The notes under the pieces: model-generated
What the model was told of the DNA's origin: nothing
Database searches by the model: none
Seen by the model: only the letters and a program-made list of their open reading frames with translations
Assembly: GCF_002077945.1 (NCBI RefSeq)
Contig: NZ_LVYD01000042.1
Location: 1-64,000, forward strand
Direction: 5' to 3'
Length of the DNA stretch: 64,000 bases
Source of the DNA: Niastella vici
Lineage (GTDB): Bacteria; Bacteroidota; Bacteroidia; Chitinophagales; Chitinophagaceae
Program-made: the position numbers and the translations under genes
Shown here: positions 54,139 through 61,984 of the stretch, piece by piece
Numbering within the stretch: position 1 is the stretch's first letter
Layout of the letters: each line of letters opens with the position of its first letter

Positions 54139-55104
54139 TCACCGTTTATACTTATTTTTATAATCGAAAGGGGTCATCCCTGTTATTTTCTTAAAAACCT
54201 CCCTGAAGGCCTGAACATCGGAATATCCTACATTATACATTACTTCGTTTATTGACTTGCGGCCAATCTCTAATTGCTTTTTTGCAGCCTCAATTTTTAC
54301 TTTTTGAATATACTCGGCTACCGTATTCCTGGTGGCATTTTTAAAGCGCCGTTCAAATGTTCGTTTTGTAAGATGGAATTTTTCTGCAATTTCATCTACA
54401 GACAACTTATTCGAAAAGTTTTTTTCAATGAATTCCTGCGATTTTAAAATGATCTTATCCTCATGATCTTTCAGCCCCTGAAATACGATAAATACAGATT
54501 GATTCGACTTATCAATGTCAATTACGAAGAATTTAGCCAGCTTAATTACCAACGCCCGGGAAGTGTATTTTTCCATCAGGTGCAATAACAAATTCCAGTA
54601 TGCATTATTTCCTCCACTGGAATACAAACCTTCCTGGTCAGTTACTATTCTTTCATCTACAAGATTTACAGAAGGATAAAAATACCTGAATTCGTTCGCA
54701 TATTCCCAGTGCGTTGTACATTCTTTCCCTTCTAAAATTCCGCTAAAGGCCAATAAAAATGCGCCTGTACACAAACTGGCTACTTCAGAACCGTTTTTGT
54801 AAGCCCCGGCAATCCATATTGAGCAGTCTTTATTTAAATAGGTAGCACTGGTTGCATGTCCGGTCAAAGAAGGGATGATTATTAAATCAGGATAGCCTGC
54901 TTTATCAAATGTTGTATCGGTTTTTATGACATACCTGCCGCCGTTTAATTTTACTTCATTGGTGAACCCTATCACATTGACCCTGAACATAGCTGGTTCT
55001 CCATTTTTTATCAAATAGTCATTGGCCTTTTCAAAAAAGTAAACCGAATCTGTAATAGATCCGGGGTTAGCATTTTTAAAAGCCAGGACAGCAATTGTTT
55101 TCAT
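54139..55104 (-). CDS. GlxA-family AraC-type transcriptional regulator
   Basis: The 321-residue protein has an N-terminal DJ-1/PfpI-like domain at about 1-170 (nucleophile-elbow region ASLCTGAFLLA). The C-terminal AraC double helix-turn-helix at about 220-318 contains LSVDEIAEKFHLTKRTFERRF and INEVMYNVGYSDVQAFREVF. It sits between a leftward GyrI-like gene and a rightward VOC-DoxX operon. Matching 18-bp sites lie upstream of both, one only 23 bp from its own start. It likely activates both units and may regulate itself. Confidence 0.92.
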   Translation of the reverse strand: MKTIAVLAFKNANPGSITDSVYFFEKANDYLIKNGEPAMFRVNVIGFTNEVKLNGGRYVIKTDTTFDKAGYPDLIIIPSLTGHATSATYLNKDCSIWIAGAYKNGSEVASLCTGAFLLAFSGILEGKECTTHWEYANEFRYFYPSVNLVDERIVTDQEGLYSSGGNNAYWNLLLHLMEKYTSRALVIKLAKFFVIDIDKSNQSVFIVFQGLKDHEDKIILKSQEFIEKNFSNKLSVDEIAEKFHLTKRTFERRFKNATRNTVAEYIQKVKIEAAKKQLEIGRKSINEVMYNVGYSDVQAFREVFKKITGMTPFDYKNKYKR

Positions 55105-55126
55105 TTAACAAATGTAGCGAATCCAA

Positions 55127-55144
55127 ATGTCGCATTTACCCCCT
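55127..55144 (+). promoter_or_regulatory. Candidate AraC-type operator upstream of the VOC-DoxX operon
   Basis: ATGTCGCATTTACCCCCT, matching 54090-54107 at 17 of 18 positions. It lies 44 nt upstream of the -7 box at 55189. A second ATGTCG at 55150-55155 may be a half-site. Confidence 0.65.
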
Positions 55145-55188
55145 CAACAATGTCGTTTTCACACAGCATAAATGTAATTTCTTACTGA

Positions 55189-55196
55189 TAATTTTG
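55189..55196 (+). promoter_or_regulatory. -7 promoter box of the VOC-DoxX operon
   Basis: TAATTTTG, a perfect TAnnTTTG, 4 nt before the ATG at 55201. The transcript would be essentially leaderless. No -33 TTG is visible, consistent with activation. Confidence 0.65.
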
Positions 55197-55200
55197 TGTC

Positions 55201-55632
55201 ATGCTTAGTACAAATCCATACTTCAACTTCATGGGCACTACAGAAGAGGCCATGAACTTTTACAAATCCGTTTTTGGTGGAGAGTTCACCATACTTCAAC
55301 GGTATAAAGACATTCCTGGTGGCGAGAAAATGCCAATTGAAGAACAGGATAAATTAATTCATATCTCATTAACAACCCCCAAAGGCCATGTTTTTATGGC
55401 AACGGATGTGCTGGAATCAATGGATCAAAAAATAACAGCAGGCAATAATTGTCGTATAGCTATTCATACAGAAAGCGAAAACGAAACTAAAAAACTGTTT
55501 ACGGGTTTGTCTGCTGGTGGTAAAGTTGAAATGCCATTGAACAAAACCTTTTGGGGAGCTTTCTGTGGTATGTGTACCGATAAATATGGAATTCAATGGT
55601 TGCTGAATTATACCTATCCGCTAAACAAATAA
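55201..55632 (+). CDS. VOC-superfamily (PhnB/glyoxalase-like) protein
   Basis: The 143-residue soluble protein of the PhnB-like VOC group opens NPYFNFMGTTEEAMNFYKSVFGGEF. It contains the strand VFMATDVLE and ends FWGAFCGMCTDKYGIQWLLNY. Members bind metals or small ligands, but this subgroup has no fixed activity. It is the first gene of an operon with a DoxX gene 12 bp downstream, divergent from the AraC-type regulator. Confidence 0.9.
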   Translation: MLSTNPYFNFMGTTEEAMNFYKSVFGGEFTILQRYKDIPGGEKMPIEEQDKLIHISLTTPKGHVFMATDVLESMDQKITAGNNCRIAIHTESENETKKLFTGLSAGGKVEMPLNKTFWGAFCGMCTDKYGIQWLLNYTYPLNK

Positions 55633-55644
55633 ATATCAAACAAA

Positions 55645-56031
55645 ATGAATACTACTCACAACATTGGCTTTTGGATTGGCCAGGTATTAAAGGTATTAAT
55701 GCTGCTTTTCCTTGCATTTGATTCAATCACAAAGATCATAAAACATCCTCAGTCAATGGAAGCATCAATCAAATTGGGAATAGCTTCCAACCTCGTTCCG
55801 GCACTGGGCATTATGCTGCTAATTTTCACCATCCTGTATGCCATTCCATTAACAAGCATGGTTGGATTAATTCTTATCACTGTCTATTTGGGCGGAGCTA
55901 CGGCCATAATGATCCAGGCCAACATGCAGGGCCATCCCTACTTCTTCCCGGTCTTTTTCGGAATTGTTTTATGGATTGCTCAATTATTGATCACTCCGGA
56001 TATCAAAAAGCTGATCTTTTCAATTAAGTAA
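55645..56031 (+). CDS. DoxX-family membrane protein
   Basis: The 128-residue protein has four predicted transmembrane helices: about 10-28, 48-70 (SNLVPALGIMLLIFTILYAI), 75-93 and 100-118. This matches small DoxX-like proteins of uncertain, possibly redox-linked, function. It is co-transcribed with the VOC gene under the same putative operator, so a joint role in response to the regulator's signal is inferred. Confidence 0.85.
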   Translation: MNTTHNIGFWIGQVLKVLMLLFLAFDSITKIIKHPQSMEASIKLGIASNLVPALGIMLLIFTILYAIPLTSMVGLILITVYLGGATAIMIQANMQGHPYFFPVFFGIVLWIAQLLITPDIKKLIFSIK

Positions 56032-56057
56032 TGGCCGGGTTTTTATTCCACCGAAAT

Positions 56058-57254
56058 TCAATACAACCACTTTGCCAGGTCCATATTGTGTTTGAAATAA
56101 TCGGGCTTTGGCGCCTGCTTCGCATTGTAAACAAATAAGGGAATGGTTGCCTCATGTAACGAGCCATGCGTTCTGTAACTGGCCGGCAGGTCTTCCCGCT
56201 CTGCGTCGAGGTTTCCAAAAACAGTATTTTTATCGCCCAGCACAACCAGGTCGCCAATGCGGCCTGGCATTGTATGAAAACGTTCTGCCGCTTCTGCCCG
56301 GGTCAGCACTTCTTCTACCCCTGCCAATTGTTTACCTATACGCCGCACCTTTTCTTCATCGCCAGGTTGGTTTAAATAAACATAGGACGTTCCGCCAAAG
56401 CCCCGGTGATGCTTCAGGTATTTATCTCTTTCGGCAGAAATAGCAATTTTAATGGGAGCACCTCTTTTCTCCAATGCTTTTTCCAGGTCCCAGCATTGGG
56501 TTTTATGGTTCATGCCATGATCGGCAGTGAGCAGGATGGCCGCATCGGGAGCTGCCTCCTGCAGCTGTTGAAATAAGGAATCAAGTGTTTGTAAATGTGT
56601 TTTTGACCGTTCGTCTTCAGGCGGCCAGCTATGCATGGGATAATCGGTAGTGTGCATGTACACGCATTGAAACCGGCTTTCATGTTTTAGCAACCAGATA
56701 CCGGCTTTCAGTAACCAGTAATTGATCTCAGGACTGTAAATATCGGGGGCGGGGCCTAACCGGTCGATCCATTCCCGGGAAGGACTTTCTGCAGTTAATT
56801 TCAGATCGGCGCCATTGGAGAGTAACGTAATTGTTTTTTTCTTGCTCGATAGCAAAGCGGAAGAAACTCCCTGTTTGGCCGCCCTGTTAAAAATGGTAGG
56901 CGCTAATACCAGCTCTGTTGTTTCCATATATTCTTCCTGCCCTGTTTGCAGATTGAGGAAGGAATTTCCCGTAATACCATGTTGTGCCGGCCAGGCGCCA
57001 CAACAAATACCTGTATTGTTGGTATTTGTTACAGAAGGGAATACCGATTGCACTGTTTTATACAAACCTTTTTGTTTCCAGCTTTGCAGGGTAGGCATGG
57101 CGCTGCTGGAAATATAATCTAACCCAAGGCCATCAACCATAAGAATGATTACTCTTTGTTGCGTGTACGCAGCAGAAAAACCCTGTAAGGCGGGCATAAA
57201 AGCCAGGGAAGCTTTACTTATATTTTTGAGGAAATGCCTGCGGTTATGTTTCAT
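56058..57254 (-). CDS. Phosphonoacetate-hydrolase-like alkaline phosphatase superfamily enzyme
   Basis: The 398-residue exported protein has a Tat-type signal (NRRHFLKNISKASLAF). The two-zinc alkaline phosphatase fold shows Asp in VIILMVDGLG, nucleophile Thr in FPSVTNTNNTGICCG, HTTDYPMHSW, LTADHGMNH and RTHGSLHEATIPLFVY. The SVTNTNN context and AQHGITGN block resemble phosphonoacetate hydrolase (PhnA), which splits a C-P bond. Nucleotide pyrophosphatase/phosphodiesterase activity is the alternative. No other phosphonate gene is nearby. Confidence 0.82.
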   Translation of the reverse strand: MKHNRRHFLKNISKASLAFMPALQGFSAAYTQQRVIILMVDGLGLDYISSSAMPTLQSWKQKGLYKTVQSVFPSVTNTNNTGICCGAWPAQHGITGNSFLNLQTGQEEYMETTELVLAPTIFNRAAKQGVSSALLSSKKKTITLLSNGADLKLTAESPSREWIDRLGPAPDIYSPEINYWLLKAGIWLLKHESRFQCVYMHTTDYPMHSWPPEDERSKTHLQTLDSLFQQLQEAAPDAAILLTADHGMNHKTQCWDLEKALEKRGAPIKIAISAERDKYLKHHRGFGGTSYVYLNQPGDEEKVRRIGKQLAGVEEVLTRAEAAERFHTMPGRIGDLVVLGDKNTVFGNLDAEREDLPASYRTHGSLHEATIPLFVYNAKQAPKPDYFKHNMDLAKWLY

Positions 57255-57349
57255 TACCTTTATTATGTTTCAAAAATATTGACTGCCACCCTGTTTCGCC
57301 TGAAAACATTATTATTATTTAATTAACTGTACCGTTAAAATGAGATGAT

Positions 57350-57826
57350 ATGAAAAAAGTAATAAGTATCCTCCTCACCGGGATCGCCCTTTCCTGTACC
57401 AGCACCAGGAAGCCCGCCTGGCAGCTTGTGGTGCCTACCTATAAACCCGAATCAAAAGAACTGTACGCCACCATTATACATTTGGATAGCGTTTGGCAGG
57501 ATGCTTATAACAATTGCAAACTGGATGTACAGGGTCTGCTGACCGCTGACAGTCTCGAATTTTATCACGACCGCAACGGGTTAATGACCTCCAAAACAGC
57601 ACTCCTGGAAGCGATAAAGAACAATATCTGCGGAAAAGTGTACCGCGAATTATTAGAAGGCAGCATAGAAGTGTATCCAATAAACAACTACGGCGCTGTT
57701 GAAATGGGGTATCACCGCTTTCATACCCGGAACGACTCAACCATGTCGAACTATGCCCGGTTTATTCATATCTGGCATTTGGAAAACGGACAATGGAAAA
57801 TGACAAGAATAATCAGTTTGCACTGA
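57350..57826 (+). CDS. NTF2-like (DUF4440/SnoaL-type) lipoprotein
   Basis: The 158-residue protein has a lipobox (GIALSC, Cys about 16). The domain has an NTF2-like fold: LDSVWQDAYNNCKLDVQGLL, LEFYHDRNGLMTSKTALLEAI, ARFIHIWHLENGQWKMTRI. This pattern is shared with DUF4440 proteins, which bind or act on small molecules. It stands alone between a leftward hydrolase and the GrpE-like/Hsp70 operon. The function is unknown. Confidence 0.82.
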   Translation: MKKVISILLTGIALSCTSTRKPAWQLVVPTYKPESKELYATIIHLDSVWQDAYNNCKLDVQGLLTADSLEFYHDRNGLMTSKTALLEAIKNNICGKVYRELLEGSIEVYPINNYGAVEMGYHRFHTRNDSTMSNYARFIHIWHLENGQWKMTRIISLH

Positions 57827-57850
57827 TCCTGAAATGGCAGCAGAAAAGTT

Positions 57851-57880
57851 TTGAGTTTTGGCACCAGCCTTCTATATTGT
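57851..57880 (+). promoter_or_regulatory. Probable promoter of the GrpE-like/Hsp70 operon
   Basis: TTG (57851-57853), a 19-nt spacer and TATATTGT (57873-57880, weak match to TAnnTTTG). It lies 16 nt before the ATG. No CIRCE-type heat-shock repeat is seen. Confidence 0.4.
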
Positions 57881-57896
57881 AAACAAATACCCTATC

Positions 57897-58214
57897 ATGC
57901 CCCAGCACCTCTGGATAAAAATGGCCAATCTTGTCTTCGAGCTCGAAAAAAAGCTTTCCACTTCACAGCCCTCTACGGGCATTGTTCGAAATATAGACCG
58001 CATGAAGACCGTGCTGGAAGAGGCCGGGCTCCTGTTGCTCAATCCCCTGGGCGAACCGTATAATGAGGCGCGTACCGACCTGGAAGCAAGTATTACCGGG
58101 GAAGCAACCGGCAAACTCCATGTGCTGGACGTTATTAAACCCATCGTATACACCCAACAGGAAGGAAGCCGTTCCTTATTGCAAAAGGGCGTGGTGATCG
58201 TAGGTAATAAATAA
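57897..58214 (+). CDS. Minimal GrpE-like nucleotide exchange factor (predicted)
   Basis: The 105-residue soluble protein is half the length of normal GrpE. A helix at residues 1-45 (LVFELEKKLS, VRNIDRMKTVLEEAGLLLL) leads into a domain resembling the GrpE beta-wing: NPLGEPYNEARTDLEASI, then VIKPIVYTQQEGSRSLLQKG and a final VVIVG. The long N-terminal dimer helices of GrpE are missing. It lies 14 bp before an Hsp70 gene. An in-frame TTG at 57858 adds 13 residues, but the ATG is preferred. The GrpE relation rests on pattern and context, not a search. Confidence 0.6.
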   Translation: MPQHLWIKMANLVFELEKKLSTSQPSTGIVRNIDRMKTVLEEAGLLLLNPLGEPYNEARTDLEASITGEATGKLHVLDVIKPIVYTQQEGSRSLLQKGVVIVGNK

Positions 58215-58228
58215 AATAATTGCTATAT

Positions 58229-60751
58229 ATGTCGTCGACTATCAATTTTGCCATCGATCTGGGCACTACCAACTCCCTGATCGCAAAGGCGAATAACGGA
58301 AGTGTGGATATTTTCAAGAACCCCTCAGGAATGAAGGTGACCCTGCCGAGCGTGGTAGCCTTCCGCAAAGACCGCATTCTCATTGGTGACAAAGCACGGG
58401 AATATGTTGAAAAGGACCCCGCCAATGTATTTGCTGCTTTTAAAAGAAAGATGGGTACGGGAGAAAGCTTTTTTATTCCCAACAACGGTTCCTTTAAAAC
58501 GCCCATCGAATTAAGCACGATCGTTCTGCAGGAATTGAAAAACTTCATTTTTACCGGCGAAACCCCGGCCAGCGTGGTCATTACCATCCCTGCGAGTTTT
58601 GATACCGTACAAAGCAACGCCACAAAAGAGGCGGGCTATGCCGCGGGGTTTCGCGAGGTACTGTTGTTACAGGAACCCATAGCCGCCAGCCTCGCGTTCG
58701 CCAACAAGGAAGGCAAAGCCGGCATGGAAGGGCAATGGCTGGTATATGACCTGGGTGGCGGTACCTTTGATGTAGCCCTGGTCGTTATTGACGACGACGA
58801 AATGAAGGTCATTGACCATGAAGGTGATAATTTCTTTGGCGGCGTTGATTTCGACAACGGCATCATCACGCAATTGTTCATCCCTTACCTCGAAGGCCGG
58901 TTCAACATCAGTGACCTTTCTTCCAAAATGCTCAGCGCAAATGGCAGGTATAACAAGTTGTACTATCAGCTCATCTATAAAGCCGAAGAAGCGAAGATCG
59001 GTTTAAGCAGTCATACCAGTGTAGATATTGAATTCGATTTTACCGATGAGGCCGGCGAAACCCATGAGGTATATTTTTCAATCACCCGCGACCAGTTCGA
59101 GGGCATCATCAGGGAGCGCATTGCCGCCTCTATTTCGTTCATCCGGAATTTGCTGAGCCGGAATAACCTGCAGCCTTCAGCTATTTCTGAAGTGGTGCTG
59201 GTAGGCGGCAGCACCTATATACCCCTGGTAAGAACCCTGCTGACACAGGAACTGGGCATTAAGGTAAATACCTCCATTGACCCCACTACGGCTGTTGTGG
59301 AAGGTGCAGCCTGGTATGCAGGCGGAAGGCCAGGCAAGGCAGAACCGGCGCCGGCAGCCCAACAATCGGCAAGCACCCCTTCAGGAAGCAATGTACCGAA
59401 CGCTACGGCTATTGAAGTAAAAACCGCTTACCAGGCAAATAGCCGGGACCTGGAAGAATATTTAGCCGCCACCATCAAAAATGCGCCTGCCGGCAGCAAC
59501 TACCGTATTACGCGTTCAGATGGCGGGTTCGACAGCGGTCTTAAACCCGCAGCAGAAAAGATCAGCGAAATGTTGTTGCTGCTGCCAAACAGCCTGAACA
59601 TCTTCAGCCTGAAACTATTCGACAAACAAGGATTCCCGTTACAGGTATCCATTCCCGAGATCATGATCGTACAGGGGAAATTCTCTATTTACGGGCAGCC
59701 CCTGCCCCACGATATCTGTCTCGAAGTGGATGATACCGACAATAATACCACCCATCTTGAACTGATCTTCGAGCGGAATGCCATTCTTCCCATCAAGAAA
59801 TCGATCACAAAAACCCTGAGCAGGACCATCGTTAAAGGAAGCGATGACCAGTTGCTCATAAACGTGCTCGAGGGTAGCCGCTATGCATCGCCGTCATCGA
59901 ACCTGCCAATAGGCATTGTAAGTATCACCGGCAGGCAGCTCAAAACCGATCTGGTAAAAGGTTCCGACATAGACCTCACTTTCGAGATCAGCGAAAGCCG
60001 TGATATAACTGTGACTGCCTATATCAGCATGATCGACGAAGAATTCAAACAGGCCTTCAGTCCTTCTTCCCGCTCGGTGAACATTACCCGTCTTCAACAG
60101 GAGACCGACTACCTGCACCGGGTAGGCAAACGGCAACTCGAGAAGCTGTTGAAGCAGGAGAAGTATGAAGAAGGCGCGGCCTTGCAACAAGCCCTGAAAG
60201 AACTGGAAGTTATCCAGGAAAAACTGCGGAACCTGTCAACTGATGATGTAACAGATACCAAATACCAGCTCGACGATCAAAAGCGGCGGCTGGCGCAGGT
60301 AATTGATTCCACAGAAAAAGACGACCAGTTGCTGGAGCTGAAAGAGGAATACTATGACAAAAGGGAGTCCCTGAGGTACCTGATCGAAAAAACGGGCGAC
60401 AAGAATATGCTGCAACGTTATGAGCACATGAAGGCCGAAGAAAACACCTGGATCAACAGCTGCAGCACGCAATACCTGCGGTTAAAGATCAGCGAAATGG
60501 ACCGGCTTTCCTGGGACATCAGGAAAAAAGACATTTCCTATGTTACCAGCATATACATGTATTATTCCATGAAACCCGACGATGCCTATAGCAACCTCAG
60601 CGAAATAAGGTTACTGAAGAAGCGCGGCGATGAAGCGCTGACCAGAAGGAACCCCGATGAAATATTAAGCATTGTATACCGCATGTACGACCTGCTCATC
60701 GATAAAAACCAGGGCGATGAAACCATGAAAGGTACGGGGCTCAGCCGCTGA
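58229..60751 (+). CDS. Atypical Hsp70-family chaperone with inserted domain and extended C-terminus
   Basis: The 840-residue protein has a full DnaK-type ATPase domain at 1-365: FAIDLGTTNSLIA, VITIPASFD, LVYDLGGGTFDVA, VVLVGGSTYIPLVR. The conserved DnaK linker (VLLLDVTPL type) is absent. Instead there is an Ala/Ser/Pro linker at about 368-390 and an extra domain of about 100 residues (AYQANSRDLEEYLAA onward). A substrate-domain-like beta-sandwich lies at about 500-625. About 200 C-terminal residues are helical/coiled-coil without the usual DnaK tail. A TTG at 58220 is a weaker start. Confidence 0.88.
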   Translation: MSSTINFAIDLGTTNSLIAKANNGSVDIFKNPSGMKVTLPSVVAFRKDRILIGDKAREYVEKDPANVFAAFKRKMGTGESFFIPNNGSFKTPIELSTIVLQELKNFIFTGETPASVVITIPASFDTVQSNATKEAGYAAGFREVLLLQEPIAASLAFANKEGKAGMEGQWLVYDLGGGTFDVALVVIDDDEMKVIDHEGDNFFGGVDFDNGIITQLFIPYLEGRFNISDLSSKMLSANGRYNKLYYQLIYKAEEAKIGLSSHTSVDIEFDFTDEAGETHEVYFSITRDQFEGIIRERIAASISFIRNLLSRNNLQPSAISEVVLVGGSTYIPLVRTLLTQELGIKVNTSIDPTTAVVEGAAWYAGGRPGKAEPAPAAQQSASTPSGSNVPNATAIEVKTAYQANSRDLEEYLAATIKNAPAGSNYRITRSDGGFDSGLKPAAEKISEMLLLLPNSLNIFSLKLFDKQGFPLQVSIPEIMIVQGKFSIYGQPLPHDICLEVDDTDNNTTHLELIFERNAILPIKKSITKTLSRTIVKGSDDQLLINVLEGSRYASPSSNLPIGIVSITGRQLKTDLVKGSDIDLTFEISESRDITVTAYISMIDEEFKQAFSPSSRSVNITRLQQETDYLHRVGKRQLEKLLKQEKYEEGAALQQALKELEVIQEKLRNLSTDDVTDTKYQLDDQKRRLAQVIDSTEKDDQLLELKEEYYDKRESLRYLIEKTGDKNMLQRYEHMKAEENTWINSCSTQYLRLKISEMDRLSWDIRKKDISYVTSIYMYYSMKPDDAYSNLSEIRLLKKRGDEALTRRNPDEILSIVYRMYDLLIDKNQGDETMKGTGLSR

Positions 60752-60752
60752 T

Positions 60753-61874
60753 CTATTTATGTTTTGGATGACGTTTTATTTTATAAATGAACGTAGGTGT
60801 ATCCGCGACAGCTTTTTTTATCGGAGTGGTGGAACCCGGTTCTACCTCAGTGGTACCCTCCTGGCTATGCATCAGCGAATCGAATAAATGCTGGTCGATC
60901 TTGTATATTGGTGAGTTTTGACTTTTATAGTAATAGCTGGAACTCGATGATGAGTCTGATCGGCAGGTAGCTATTCTGGCTATTGCTATAATGATGATCA
61001 AAACAATTTTCCAGGGCGCAGTTGATGATGAGGAGGAGGAACTATTGCTTACGCCCCTGCCCGGCTCAGGCATACCAAGGGATTCCATTTCCTGCAGTTT
61101 TTTGGAGAGCTGGTCTTTCACATTCGGCGAAACGGCCAGCAATATGGCATTTTCCATCCAGTTTCTGGCGTACGACCGGTTGCGGACATTCGCATTAAAA
61201 ACATCAATGCAGGCATTCATCATGCAATAGGCATATTTATCCCTGATGGGGGCAAACCTGCCCTGCGGCAGCAGCTGTATCATTCTGATGTAATTGAACT
61301 CCATCAGGGCTTTAAGCTGTGCGGGGGTTACACTGCCGGCAGCTTTCCGCTTTTTATCCTGTGCAATAAAACGCTCGAGGGTGGCAATATTGTCCATAAT
61401 AATACGGATGACCGTATTCCAGGCCTTTTCCGTATCGCCGGGAGTCATCAGCAGACTGTTGCTCATTAAAGAGGTCATTCCATCTTCATCTGGTTGCTGA
61501 AAACAACCCTTCGTGAAAGCAGCGAAGGAATGACAGAAATACGGACTTACCCATTGAATAAATTGTTCCTCTTTATACAGCGGATTGTTCCCGAATTTCT
61601 CTTTCTTTCCCATCCCTGAATGTTCCAGAAAACCCAGTAATACGGGGTCGTCCCCTATTGCACTGTGATAGGTAAGGGCGTCTTCCTTCAACAGATCATC
61701 AAAATATTTGATAATATCATTCTTTGTAAAAGGCTTTCCCTGCAAGTCGATGGTAGTTTCGCCACTGAGCTCCAGTTCTGCAAACAGTTTTTTTCTTCCT
61801 AACTGAATGGCTTTTTTATCGAGGGGGCCGGATATAGTTTCGCCAGTGAAGGTGCTTGGTGACAAATATTGCAT
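60753..61874 (-). CDS. Unknown protein with C-terminal membrane helix, convergent to Hsp70
   Basis: The 373-residue protein has an all-helical N-terminal domain of about 265 residues (GPLDKKAIQLGRKKLFAELEL, FCHSFAAFTKGCFQQP, WMENAILLAVSPNVKDQLSKKLQE). A poly-Ser linker leads to a transmembrane segment (WKIVLIIIIAIARIA, about 290-304), a second Ser/Tyr run and a basic tail. I do not recognise a family. Its stop is 1 bp from the Hsp70 stop, so the 3' ends meet tail to tail without a terminator, and antisense interference is possible. Confidence 0.72.
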   Translation of the reverse strand: MQYLSPSTFTGETISGPLDKKAIQLGRKKLFAELELSGETTIDLQGKPFTKNDIIKYFDDLLKEDALTYHSAIGDDPVLLGFLEHSGMGKKEKFGNNPLYKEEQFIQWVSPYFCHSFAAFTKGCFQQPDEDGMTSLMSNSLLMTPGDTEKAWNTVIRIIMDNIATLERFIAQDKKRKAAGSVTPAQLKALMEFNYIRMIQLLPQGRFAPIRDKYAYCMMNACIDVFNANVRNRSYARNWMENAILLAVSPNVKDQLSKKLQEMESLGMPEPGRGVSNSSSSSSSTAPWKIVLIIIIAIARIATCRSDSSSSSSYYYKSQNSPIYKIDQHLFDSLMHSQEGTTEVEPGSTTPIKKAVADTPTFIYKIKRHPKHK

Positions 61875-61984
61875 CAGGGTCGATTATAGGTTGAGACGGC
61901 GAAAAATAAGGAATATTCCCTACAGATACAAATGGCGGCCTGTTTCGGCGGAAATCTGTAAATTATGGCATTAAAACGCTAATC

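Noticed and set aside
54090-55144. Inverted 18-mers as ends of a mobile element carrying the AraC gene
   Set aside because: No transposase or target duplication is present, and the equal spacing of each 18-mer to a -7 box is better explained by operators.
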